DNA of 64,000 nt from Aegilops tauschii subsp. strangulata (lineage: Eukaryota > Streptophyta > Magnoliopsida > Poales > Poaceae): the NCBI RefSeq assembly GCF_002575655.3, contig NC_053037.3, positions 453,127,793 through 453,191,792 on the forward strand, read 5' to 3'. Positions within the stretch are counted from its first letter, which is position 1; every line of letters starts with the position of its first letter. The notes under the pieces were generated by a model. The model worked only from the letters and a program-made list of their open reading frames with translations. It was not told the DNA's origin and ran no database searches. The position numbers and the translations under genes were made by a program. This document shows, in pieces, positions 35,375 to 47,067 of this stretch.

Positions 35375-38300
35375 TTACATTGTGATGAATCGAACACCCA
35401 TTGCGTCCTGGTGTTGATCATGTTTTGCTCTAGGGAGAGGTTTAGTCAACGGATCTGCTACATTCAGGTCTGTATGTACTTTACAAATATCTATGTCTCC
35501 ATTTTGAACACTTTCACGAATGGAGTTGAAGCGACGCTTGATATGCCTGGTCTTCCTGTGAAACCTGGGCTCCTTTGCAAGGGCAATAGCTCCAGTGTTG
35601 TCACAGAAGAGAGTCATCGGGCCCGACGCATTGGGAATCACCCCTAGGTCGGTAATGAACTCCTTCATCCAGACTGCTTCCTGTGCTGCCTCCGAGGCCG
35701 CCATGTACTCCGCTTCACATGTAGATCCCGCCACGATGCTTTGCTTACAACTGCACCAGCTTACTGCTCCTCCATTCAAAATATACACGTATCCGGTTTG
35801 TGACTTCGAGTCATCCAGATCTGTGTCGAAGCTAGCGTCGACGTAACCCTTTACGACAAGCTCTTCGTCACCTCCATAAACGAGAAATATATCCTTAGTC
35901 CTCTTCAGGTACTTCAGGATATTCTTGACCGCTGTCCAGTGTTCCATGTCGGGATTACTTTGGTACCTTCCTACCAAACTTACGGCAAGGTTTACATCAG
36001 GTCTGGTACACAGCATGGCATACATAATAGACCCTATGGCCGAGGCATAGGGGATGACACTCATCTTTTCTCTATCTTCTGCCGTGGTCGGGCATTGAGC
36101 CGTGCTCAATTGCACACCTTGCAATACAGGCAAGAACCCCTTCTTGGACTGATCCATATTGAACTTCTTCAATATCTTGTCAAGGTATGTACTCTGTGAA
36201 AGACCAATGAGGCGTCTTGATCTATCTCTATAGATCTTGATGCCTAATATATAAGCAGCTTCTCCAAGGTCCTTCATTGAAAAACACTTATTCAAATAGG
36301 CCTTTATACTTTCCAAGAATTCTATATCATTTCCCATCAATAATATGTCATCCACATATAATAAGAGAAATGCTACAGAGCTCCCACTCACTTTCTTGTA
36401 AACACAGGCTTCTCCATAAGTCTGTGTAAACCCAAACGCTTTGATCATCTCATCAAAGTGAATGTTCCAACTCCGAGATGCTTGCACCAGCCCATAGATT
36501 GAGCGCTGGAGCTTGCATACTTTGTTAGCATTCTTAGGATCGACAAAACCTTCCAGCTGCATCATATACAACTCTTCCTTAAGGAAGCCATTAAGGAATG
36601 CCGTTTTGACGTCCATTTTCCATATCTCATAATCATAGAATGCGGCAATTGCTAACATGATTCGGACGGACTTCAGCTTCGCTACGGGTGAGAAAGTCTC
36701 ATCGTAGTCAACCCCTTGAACTTGTCAATAACCCTTAGCGATGAGTCGAGCCTTATAGATGGTCACATTACCATCCGCGTCTGTCTTCTTCTTAAAGATC
36801 CATTTGTTTTCTATGGCTCGCCGATCATCGGGCAAGTCAGTCAAAGTCCATACTTCGTTTTCATACATGGATCCTATCTCGGATTTCATGGCTTCTAGCC
36901 ATTTGTCGGAATCCGGGCCCACCATCGCTTCTTCATAGTTCGAAGGTTCACCGTTGTCTAACAACATGATTTCCAGGACAGGGTTGCCGTACCACTCTGG
37001 TGCGGAACATGTCCTTGTGGACCTACGAAGTTCAGTAGTAACTTGATCTGAAGCTTCATGATCATCATCATTAACTTCCTCCCCAGTCGGTGTAGGCACC
37101 ACAGGAACATTTTCCCGCGCTGCGCTACTTTCCGGTTCGGAAGGGGTGACTATCACCTCATCAAGTTCCACTTTCCTCCCACTCAATTCTTTCGAGAGAA
37201 ACTCCTTCTCCAGAAAGGACCCATTCTTGGCAACGAAGATCTTGCCTTCGGATCTGAGGTAGAAGGTATACCCAATAGTTTCCTGAGGGTATCCTATGAA
37301 GACGCATTTCTCCGACTTGGGTTCGAGCTATTCAGGTTGAAGTTTCTTGACATAAGCATCGCATCCCCAAACTTTTAGAAACGACAGCTTAGGTTTCTTC
37401 CCAAACCATAATTCATACGGTGTCATCTCAACGGATTTCGATGGAGCCCTATTTAAAGTGAATGCGGCAGTCTCTAAAGCATAGCCCCAAAATGAGAGCG
37501 GTAAATCGGTAAGAGACATCATAGATCGCACCATATCCAATAGAGTGCGATTACGACGTTTGGACACACCATTTCTCTGAGGTGTTCCAGGCGGCGTGAG
37601 TTGTGAAACTATTCCACATTTCCTTAAGTGTGCACCAAACTCATGACTTAAATATTCTCCACCACGATCTGATCGTAAGAATTTTATTTTTCTGTCACGT
37701 TGATTCTCAACCTCACTCTGAAATTCCTTGAACTTTTCAAAGGTTTCAGACTTGTGTTTCATTAGGTAGACATACCCATATCTACTTAAATCATCAGTGA
37801 GAGTGAGAACATAACGATATCCTCCGCGAGCCTCAACACTCATTGGACCGCACACATCGGTATGTATGATTTCCAATAAGTTGGTTGCTCGCTCCATTGT
37901 TTCGGAGAACGGAGTCTTGGTCATCTTACCCATGAGGCATGGTTCGCACATGTCAAATGATTCGTAATCAAGAGACTCCAAAAGTCCATCTGCATGGAGC
38001 TTCTTCATGCGCTTGACACCAATGTGACCAAGGCGGCAGCGCCACAGATATGTGGGACTATCGTTATCAACTTTACATCTTTTGGTATTCACACTATGAA
38101 TATGTGTAACATCACGTTCGAGATTCATCAAGAATAAACCAGTAACCAGCGGGGCATGACCATAAAACATATCTCTCATATAAATAGAACAACCATTATT
38201 CTCGGATTTAAATGAGTAGCCATCTCGAATTAAACGAGATCCAGATACAGTGTTCATGCTCAAAGCTGGCACTAAATAACAATTATTGAGGTTTAAAACT

Positions 38301-39355
38301 AATCCCGTAGGTAGATGCAGAGGTAGCGTGCCGACGGCGATCACATCGACCTTGGAACCATTCCCGACGCGCATCGTCACCTCGTCCTTCGCCAGTCTCC
38401 GTTTATTCCGTAGTTCCTGTTTTGAGTTACAAATATGAGCAACTGCACCGGTATCAAATACCCAGGAGCTACTACGAGTACTGGTAAGGTACACATCAAT
38501 TACATGTATATCACATATACCTTTGGTGTTGCCGGCCTTCTTGTCCGCTAAGTATTTGGGGCAGTTCCGCTTCCAGTGACCACTTCCCTTGCAATAAAAG
38601 CACTCAGTTTCAGGCTTGGGTCCATTCTTTGACTTCTTCCCAGTAACTGGCTTACCGGGTGCGGCAACTCCCTTGCCGTCCTTCTTGAAGTTCTTCTTAC
38701 CCTTGCCCTTCTTGAACATAGTGGTTTTATTCACCATCAACACTTGATGTTATTTTCTGATCTCCACCTCCGCTGATTTCAGCATTGAATATACCTCAGG
38801 AATGGTCTTTTCCATCCCCTGCATATTGAAGTTCATCACAAAGCTCTTGTAGCTTGGTGGAAGCGACTGGAGGATTCTGTCAATGACCGCGTCATCCGGG
38901 AGATTGACCCCCAGCTGAGACAAGCGGTTATGCAACCCAGACATTCTGAGTATGTGCTCACTAACAGAACAATTCTCCTCCATTTTACAGCTGAAGAACT
39001 TGTCAGAGACTTCATATCTCTCGACCTGGGCATGAGCTTGGAAAACCATTTTCAGCTCCTCGAACATCTCATATGCTCCATGTTTCTCAAAACGCTTTTG
39101 GAGACCCGGTTCTAAGCTGTAAAGCATGCCGCATTGAACAAGGGAGTAATCATCAGCACGCTGCTGCCAAGCGTTCATAACGTCTTGGTTCTCTGGGATT
39201 GGTGCTTCACCTAGCGGTGCCTCTAGGACATAATCTTTCTTGGCTGCTATGAGGATGATCCTCAGGTTCCGGACCCAGTCCGTATAGTTGCTGCCATCAT
39301 CTTTCAGCTTGGTTTTCTCTAGGAACGCGTTGAAATTGAGGACAACGTGGGCCAT
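35375..39355 (-). pseudogene. Gag-Pol polyprotein of the BARE/Angela element (three nonsense codons)
   Basis: One continuous frame of 1327 codons, ATG at 39355 to stop at 35375. The stops inside it are TAA 38750-38752, TAG 37328-37330 and TGA 36725-36727. Order: Gag (MAHVVLNFNAFLEKTKLKDD); zinc knuckle CFYCKGSGHWKRNCPK near codon 252; protease WVFDTGAVAHICNS near codon 297; GAG-pre-integrase HxxxC region (YLWRCRLGHIGVKRMKKLH, CEPCLMGK); integrase core with Asp in HTDVCGPM and in SDRGGEY; RT with LLYVDDILLMGND; RNase H with EAEYMAASEAAQEAVW and CDNTGAIALAKEP. In integrase the residue 36 after the second Asp, normally the catalytic Glu, is Lys (GVSKRRNRT, codon 37559-37561). The polyprotein would replicate and insert the element; this copy cannot. 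Confidence 0.92.
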
Positions 39356-40652
39356 TTGATCTACAAGACATAGTGTAAAGATTTTAGACTAAGTTCATGA
39401 TAATTAAGTTCATCTAATCAAATTACTCAATGAACTCCCACTCAGATAGACATCCCTCTAGTCATCTAAGTGAAACATGATCCGAGTTAACTAGGCCGTG
39501 TCCGATAATCACGTGAGACGGACTAGTCAAGATCGGTGAACATCTCCATGTTGATCGTATCTTCTATACGACTCATGCTCGACCTTTCGGTCCTCCGTGT
39601 TGCGAGGCCATGTTTGTACATTCTAGGCTCGTCAAGTCAACCTAAGTGTATTGCGTGTGTTCCGAGGCCATGTCTGTACATGCTAGGCTCGTCAACACCC
39701 GTTGTATTCGAACGTTAGAATCTATCACACCCGATCATCACGTGGTGCTTCGAAACAACGAACCTTCGCAATGGTGCACAGTTAGGGGGAACACTTTTCT
39801 TGAAATTATCATAAGGGATCATCTTACTTACTACCGTTGTTCTAAGCAAATAAGATGCAAAACATGATAAACATCACATGCAATCAAATAGTGACATGAT
39901 ATGGCCAATATCATTATGCTCCTTTGATCTCCATCTTCGGGGCACCATGATCATCTTCGTCACCGGCATGACACCATGATCTCCATCATCATGATCTCCA
40001 TCATTGTGTCTTCATGAAGTCGTCACGCCAACGATTACTTCTACTTCTATGGCTAACGCGTTTAGCAACAAAGTAAAGTAATTTACATGGCGTTATTCAA
40101 TGACACGCAGGTCATACAAAATAACAAAGACAACTCCTATGGCTCCTGCCGGTTGTCATACTCATCGACATGCAAGTCGTGATTCCTATTACAAGAATAT
40201 GATCAATCTCATACATCACATATATCATTCATCACATCTTCTGGCCATATCACATCACATAGCACTTGCTGCAAAAACAAGTTAGACGTCCTCTAATTGT
40301 TGTTGCAAGTTTTTACGTGGCTTGTATAGGTTTCTAGCAAGAACGTTTCTTACCTACGTAAAACCACAACGTGATTTGCCAATTTCTATTTACCCTTCAT
40401 AAGGACCCTTTTCATCGAATCCGTTCTGACTAAAGTAGGAGAGACAGACACCCGCTAGCCACCTTATGATACTAGTGCATGTCAGTCGGTGGAACCTATC
40501 TCACGTAAGCGTACGTGTAAGGTCGGTCCGGGCCGCTTCATCCTACAATACCGCCGAAACAAGATATGACTAGTAGCGGCAAGAAGAATTGGCAACATCA
40601 ACGCCCACAACTGCTTTGTGTTCTACTCGTGCATAGTAACTACGCATAGGCC
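39356..40652 (-). mobile_element. Untranslated leader of the BARE/Angela element
   Basis: 1.3 kb between primer site and gag ATG, no supported ORF. Contains a local duplication: two copies of a block with ACATGGCCTCG(G/C)AACAC (minus strand) at about 39600-39700. Aligns with the leader of Copia K. Confidence 0.8.
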
Positions 40653-40668
40653 TGGCTCATGATGCCAC
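40653..40668 (-). other. Primer-binding site of the BARE/Angela element
   Basis: The minus strand reads GTGGCATCATGAGCCAGG directly inside the 5' LTR end, in the position of and close to the initiator tRNA-Met site TGGTATCAGAGCC. Confidence 0.8.
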
Positions 40669-42310
40669 TGTTGGGAATCATAGCATAATTTTAAAATTTT
40701 CCTACGCTCACCAAGATCCATCTATGGAGTATACTAGCAACGAGGGGAAAGGAGTGCATCTACATACCCTTGTAGATCGCGAGCGGAAGCGTTCCAATGA
40801 ACGTGGATGACGGAGTCGTACTCGCCGTGATTCAAATCACTGATGACCGAGTGCCGAACGGACGTCACCTTCGCGTTCAACACACGTACGGTGCAGCGAC
40901 GTCTCCTCCTTCTTGATCCGGCAAGGGGAAGGAGAGGTTGATGGAGATCCAGCAGCACGACGGCGTGGTGGTGGATGTAGCGGGTCTCGGCAGGGCTTCG
41001 CCGAGCTTCTGCGAGAGGGAGAGGTGTAGCAGGGGAGGAGGGAGGCGCCCAAGGCTATAATGTTACTGCCCTCCCTCCCCCCTTTATATAGGCCCCCTGG
41101 GAGGGGGGGCTCTGGCCAAGATCCCATCAAGGGAGGGGGCGGCGGCCAAGGGGGGAGACTTGCCCCCCAAGGCAAGTGGGGCGCCCCCCCTACCCTAGGG
41201 TTTCCAACCCTAGGCGCAAGGGGAAGGCCCATGGGGGGCGCCCCAGCCCACTAGGGGCTGGTTCCCTTCCCACTTCAGCCCATGGGGCCCTCCAGGATAG
41301 GTGGCCCCACCCGGTGGACCCCCGGGACCCTTCCGGTGGTCCCGGTACAATACCGATAACCCCCGAAACTTTCCCGGTGGCCGAAACTTGACTTCCTATA
41401 TATAATTCTTCACCTCCGGACCATTCTGGAACTCCTCGTGACGTCCGGGATCTCATCCGGGACTCCGAACAACTTTTGGGTTTCCGCATACTCATATCTC
41501 TACAACCCTAGCGTCACCGAACCTTAAGTGTGTAGACCCTACGGGTTCGGGAGACATGCAGACATGACCGAGACGCTTCTCCGGTCAATAACCAATAGCG
41601 GGATCTGGATACCCATGTTGGCTCCCACATGTTCCACGATGATCTCATCGGATGAACCACAATGTCGAGGATTCAATCAATCCCGTATACAATTCCCTTT
41701 GTCAATCGGTATGTTACTTGCCCGAGATTCGATCATCGGTATCCCAATACCTTGTTCAATCTCGTTACCGGCAAGTCTCTTTACTCGTACCGCAATGCAT
41801 GATCCCGTGACTAACGCCTTAGTCATAAATCCCAGTCTCGATCCGTGCCAACCCAACAGACACTTTCGGAGATACCCGTAGTGCACCTTTATAGTCACCC
41901 AGTTACGTTGTGACGTTTGGCACACCCAAAGCACTCCTACGGTATCCGGGAGTTGCACGATCTCATGGTCTAAGGAAAAGATACTTGACATTGGAAAAGC
42001 TCCAGCAAACGAAACTACACGATCTTTTATGCTATGCTTAGGATTGGGTCTTGTCCATCACATCATTCTCCTAATGATGTGATCCCGTTATCAATGACAT
42101 CCAATGTCCATAGTCAGGAAACCATGACTATCTGTTGATCAACGAGCTAGTCAACTAGAGGCTTACTAGGGACACGTTGTGGTCTATGTATTCACACATG
42201 TATTACGATTTTCGGATAACACAATTATAGCATGAACAATAGACAATTATCATGAACAAAGAAATATAATAATAACCATTTATTATTGCCTCTAGGGCAT
42301 ATTTCCAACA
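40669..42310 (-). repeat. 5' LTR of the BARE/Angela element
   Basis: 1642 bp, TG...CA, very similar to 33635-35342 apart from point changes and one 66-bp deletion near 41825. Confidence 0.95.
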
Positions 42311-42315
42311 ATATC

Positions 42316-42704
42316 CATGGCTTGCGCTCATGTATTGCGTGAGGGTTGAAAAGGCTGAAGCGCGTTAAAAAGTATGAACCAATTACTCGGCTTGTCATCG
42401 GGGTTGTGCATGATTTGAATGCTTTGTGTGGTGAAGATGGAGCATAGCCAGACTATATGATTTTGTAGGTTTGAGCTTTCTTTGGCTATGTTATTTCGAT
42501 AAGACATAATTGTTTGGTTGGTATGCTTGAAGTATTATTGTTTTTATGTCAAATGATAGACTATTGCTTTGAATCACTCGTGTCTTAATATTCATGCCAT
42601 GATTAGATACATGATCAAGATTATGCTAGGTAGCATTCCACATAAAAAATTATCTTTTATCATTTACCTACTCGAGGACGAGCAGGAATTAAGCTTGGGG
42701 ATGC
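42316..42704 (+). mobile_element. Internal region of G2 resumed, ending in the polypurine tract
   Basis: After the ATATC duplication the G2 internal region continues for 389 bp with no gene. It ends AGCAGGAATTAAGCTTGGGG and ATGC directly before the 3' LTR, the usual polypurine position of this LTR type. Confidence 0.75.
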
Positions 42705-44234
42705 TGATACGTCTCCGTCGTATCTATAATTTTTGATTGTTCCATGCCAATATTATGCAACTTTCATATATTTTTGGCAACTTTTTATACTATTTTTGGG
42801 GACTAACATATTGATCCAGTGCCTAGTGCCAGTTCCTGTTTGTTGCAAGTTTATGTTTCGCAGAAACCCAATATCAAACGGAGTCCAAACGGGATAAAAA
42901 TGGACGGAGAATTATTTTGGAATATTTATGATTTTTGGGAAGTAAAATCAACGCGAAACGGTGCCCGAGGGGGCCACGAGGCAGGGGGCGCGCCCCAGGG
43001 GGGCAGGCACGCCCTGGACCCTTGTGGGCACCCCGTAAGGCGGTTGACGCTCTTCTTTTGCCGCAAGAAAGCTAATTTTATGAGAAAAATCTGGGCGAAA
43101 GATTCAACCCAATCGGAGTTACGGATCTCTGGATATAAAAGAAACGGTGAAAGGGCAGCAGATGAGAACACGGAAACAGAGAGAGACAGAGAGACAGATC
43201 CAATCTCGGAGCGGCTCTCACCCCTCCCACGCCATGGAGGCCAAGGACCAGAGGGGAAACCCTTCTCCCATCTAGGGAGGAGGTCAATGAAGAAGAAGAC
43301 GAAGGGGCCCCCTCTCCCCTTCTCTTCCGGTGGCGCCGGAACGCTGCCGTAGCCACCATCATCATCACCGCAATCTTCACCAACAACTTCACCGCCATCA
43401 TCACCAACTCTTCCCCCCTCTATGCAGTGGTGTAACCACTCTCTTACCCGCTATAATCTCTACTTAAACATGGTGCTCAATGCTATATATTATTTCCCAA
43501 TGATGTATGGCTATCCTATGATGTTTGAGTAGATCCGTTTTGTCCTATGGGTTATTTGATGATCAAGATTGGTTTGAGTTGCATGTTTTATTATTCATGA
43601 TTTCCTATGGTGCTCTCCGTGTCGCACAAGCGTGAGGGATTCCCGCTGTAGGGTTTGCAATATGTTCATGATTTGCTTATGGTGGGTGGCATGAGTGACA
43701 GAAGCACAGACCCGAGTAAGTAGGTTGTTTGCGTATGGGAAAAAGGGGACTTGATGCTTTAATGCTATGGTTGGGTTTTACCTTAATGATCTTTAGTAGT
43801 TGAGGATGCTTGCTAGAGTTCCAATCATAAGTGCATATGATCCAAGTAGAGAAAGTATGTTAGCTTATGCCTCTCCCTCTAATAAAATTGCAATAATGAT
43901 TACCGGTCTAGTTATCGATTGCCTAGGGACAAATAACTTTCTCGTGACAAAAAGCTCTTTACTAAAACTAACTTAGTTGTGTCTTCATCTAAACAGCCCC
44001 TAGATTTTATTTACGTGCTCTTTATTATCTTGAAAACCTATCCAAAACCACCTACAAAGTACTTCTAGTTTCATACTCGTTCTAGGTAAAGCAAGCGTCA
44101 AGTGTGCGTAGAGTTGTATCGGTGGTCGATAGAACTTGAGGGAATATTTGTTCTACCTTTAGCTCCTCGTTGGGTTCGACACTCTTACTTATCGAAAGAG
44201 GCTACAATTGATCCCCTATACTTGTGGGTTATCA
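42705..44234 (+). repeat. 3' LTR of element G2
   Basis: 1530 bp from TGATACGTCTCCGTC to CTTGTGGGTTATCA, followed by CCACA. Point differences and small indels against 27983-29501 are scattered throughout. Confidence 0.9.
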
Positions 44235-47067
44235 CCACACCCCTCCCGATCAACAGGACCCCGTTTCGACCGTAGGAGGTCCGTTTCCTCCGTTTTGCGG
44301 AACGCCAGACCCCTCCTGATGAACAGGATCCCGTTTCGACCATGGCCGGTCGAACACAAGGCTGTTTCCTCTATTCTGTGGTATGCCAGGCCTCGTTTCC
44401 ATCGGATGTTCCGTCCAAGCCGGTTGGCTCCAGATGAACAGCACGCGTTCCATTGCCTCTCGATGAACACGACGCATTCCGTTGCCTCCCCATGAACACG
44501 ACGACGACGTAGTTTCTTCGTTCCGACCCAGCCATGTACACGAGCCCTGGCTGTACGTATGCGCGAGTAGGCGTTCGAGACCCCGCCCGTATGTACGTAC
44601 GTGGCCGCATTTACTTTCTTGCACCCTGGCCACTGTACGTATGTGTACATGCTACGTGCACGCCTCTACTACGACACGTGCCCTTCCTTACACGGCCACG
44701 GTTCATCGCTGTAGCCTGCAGATAGACCGATCGTATGTGCGTACACGTTCGCGACCAGAATGACAACGCTACATATGCTTCGACCAGGTGGGTCCCGACT
44801 GTCAGGCACTTCCTTGCGTGCGAAGATGTAGCTGGTGGGTCCCAGCAGTCAGGGGGGAAACATTTTTTTTCACGAAATACGATGGCCCGTCTGGTGGGTC
44901 CCTGCTGTCAGGTGGAGGAATCATTATTTTGCGCGTAATAAGGAGGCATTTCCTTGCTGCGGCCATGGACCCAGCTGTCAGCCTCTCCATGTACAGTACT
45001 CTTCTGATGGAAGTCGTTTGTTGACCACATTGACCATGCCGCGCCGAGAGCACCAGGGTGGTGGACGACGGCGAGGCCTAGGAAGTGGACAATGCGGAGC
45101 TGGGGAAGACGCGGTAGTGGATGCCCACGCGAAGGGGAGTACGTGGGTTGACTGCTTCGGCTGTGGTGTGAGGCTGCCGTCGCCGGAGAATAACAGGAGG
45201 TGTGGGTGAGTATAGAGGGATGGCATGGCCAGCGGTGGCAGCACAGCCGGACAGGAGAGGCAGGAGCAGGCGGCACGGCCGACGCTTGTTTGGGCGGCTG
45301 GAGCAAGAAGACCAGAGGTTGAAGAAGCACTACGGCCGTTGGATGGACATTGTATGGTCACTGGAGTTAGAATCGTTCATATTGACTAAGTTGACAAAGC
45401 CCTCCGCCCCCGTCATCTTAGTAGGCCCACAAGTCAGCCTCCCATATGGTGGTTCCCAGCTAGCAGGGGGAGTATTCATTTTTTTGTGCATAATAAGGAA
45501 GCACTTCCTTGCGTGCGAAGATATAGCTGGTGGGTCCGAGCTGTCAGCGGCGGGAACATTTTTTGTGAAATACAGAGGCCCTTTCGGTTGGTCCCATATG
45601 TCAGGTGGAGGAATCATTATTTTGCGCGTAATAAGGAGGCATTTCCTTGTGTGCGGCCGTGGACCCAGCTGTCAGCCTCTCCACGTACAGTCCACTTCTG
45701 ATGGATGTCGTTCGTTGACCACGCCGCGCCGAGAGCACCAGGGCGTTGGACGACGGTGAGGCCTACGAAGGGAACGACACGGAGCCAGGGAAGACACGGC
45801 AGTGGCTGCCCATGCGGTGGGGAGTATGAGGGTTGACTGCTTCGGCTGCCGTCGCCGGAAAATAACAGGAGGTGGGCGACTAGAGAGATAGCTAGGCCAG
45901 GGATGTGAGTATGGTGGGGCCGTGAGGCCTGCCCGGCAGCACAGCCGGCCATGGGAGGCGGGAGCAGGCGGTTCCGCCGACGCTAGTTTGGGCGGCTAGA
46001 GCAGGAAGATCAGAGACTGAAGAAGCATGATTGCCATTATATTGACATCTAACGGTCTGACGCTGGTAGAGTCGATTGTTGACTAAGTTTCTTTTTTTGA
46101 GAAACCTTGTGTACGCATGAACTTAGTAAGCCCACAAGCCAGCCTCCAAATCTGTGGCAGACAACATAGATCCCATTTGCTATTTTTTAATAATTTGCAG
46201 CCCATTTGCTAATTCTATGTAATTTATTACAGCCCATTTTCTGCCCAGGACCACGGTCAAAAAGTTCAACCTTATTTTGCATATTTCGGTGGAGTCCAAA
46301 CTGTTGTAACCCCAAAATGATAAACATTTTTTTAACAACTTATTGATTTGCCAAAAAATCGTTTTGTTTTTGTAAGCAAACAAGATGTGGGACAATTGAG
46401 TTGGTTTAAGGGAAAACCAGTGGTAAACAAATTAGCGCTGGGAGGGAAAACAACAACAAAAATAAGGATGTAAATATGAAAAGGGAACTTTATGTATTTT
46501 CAATATAATGATATGTGTATATGAACTAGTAAACTATAGGTAGAGATTAGAAAACGGAAGTAGGGCATGGCGTTTCAAGAGGAAAATAGAACTGGGCTGT
46601 GTGTTTGATTTAGTAAAAAACTTCCTGCGAATGTTGTAAGACAAAATATGACTAACGATGGCGGGCCAGAGGCCAGTAGATACCTGCTAGATCTTTGTGC
46701 CCCGTTGTCATCATGGGCTAGGCCTGTTAAAAACAAAACCAAGCCTGGGCAGCCTACAGCCAGTTGAAACTTGCTCAACCTGAAAAAACAATATACCTGC
46801 TCAATAAACGAGAGAATTATGCAAGTACAAACTGATAACTGGGATGCAGTAGGTATATTGTTTTTTCATCGTGATAATAAGTGCATGCACTTGTTTCAAA
46901 AAAATTGGAGAACTAGGAATTCGAACGGCAGGTGCTTATGCTACCCATCAAATAAAAATCACGTGCCTGAAAATTCGTTTCGAAACAAATGATTCAGCTT
47001 TATATCCACGTCGACCCTTGGCATGATGGTTGGAAGCAAATGCCAAGTTCATACGGAAAGATCGTTA
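44235..47067 (+). mobile_element. CACTA element D1 resumed; right boundary not found
   Basis: Continues the 80-bp repeat cut by G2, then a GC-rich region with a 694-bp tandem duplication (44790-46085), then AT-rich sequence (46086-47067) with scattered AGCCCATTTGCT repeats. No TTGTAGTG-type right terminus is seen before the next CACTA start at 47068. So either D1 encloses D2, or its right end was lost. The small open frames are not supported as genes. Confidence 0.4.
44790..46085 (+). repeat. Tandem duplication of about 694 bp in D1
   Basis: GCACTTCCTTGCGTGCGAAG occurs at 44806 and 45501, GGAATCATTATTTTGCGCGT near 44917 and 45610, and CCGCGCCGAGAGCACCAGG near 45038 and 45725, all about 693-695 bp apart. 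The copies differ by point changes and small indels, so the duplication is not recent. The second copy ends near 46085. Confidence 0.8.

Larger units (their letters stand above)
33635..42310 (-). mobile_element. BARE/WIS/Angela-type Copia retrotransposon, full length
   Basis: An 8676-bp element on the minus strand with ATATC duplicated exactly at 33630-33634 and 42311-42315. LTRs at 40669-42310 (5') and 33635-35342 (3') begin TGTTGGAAATATGCCC and end CCCAACA. There is an initiator-Met primer site and a PPT AAGTGGGAGAT. The single gag-pol frame (39355-35375) has three nonsense codons and no frameshift. In the first 300 bp the two LTRs differ at about seven positions by eye (near 2%), which would suggest insertion within about the last million years at usual grass LTR rates. 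This is a rough estimate. Confidence 0.95.
27983..44234 (+). mobile_element. Element G2: non-autonomous Athila-like LTR retrotransposon (contains BARE insertion)
   Basis: LTRs at 27983-29501 and 42705-44234 lie in the same plus orientation. CCACA duplications are at 27978-27982 and 44235-44239. There is a tRNA-Asp-type primer site at 29513-29530 and a polypurine tract (AAGCTTGGGGATGC) before the 3' LTR. Removing the nested BARE element (33635-42310 plus one ATATC) leaves about 7.57 kb. The internal region holds one long degraded ORF with no gag or pol similarity I can recognise, so replication must have relied on another element, presumably one with the same primer site and LTR end such as the G1 group. 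Confidence 0.85.

Noticed and set aside
44216..45952. Several 90-185-codon frames on both strands
   Set aside because: They repeat with the 694-bp duplication, overlap each other and lack recognisable domains.
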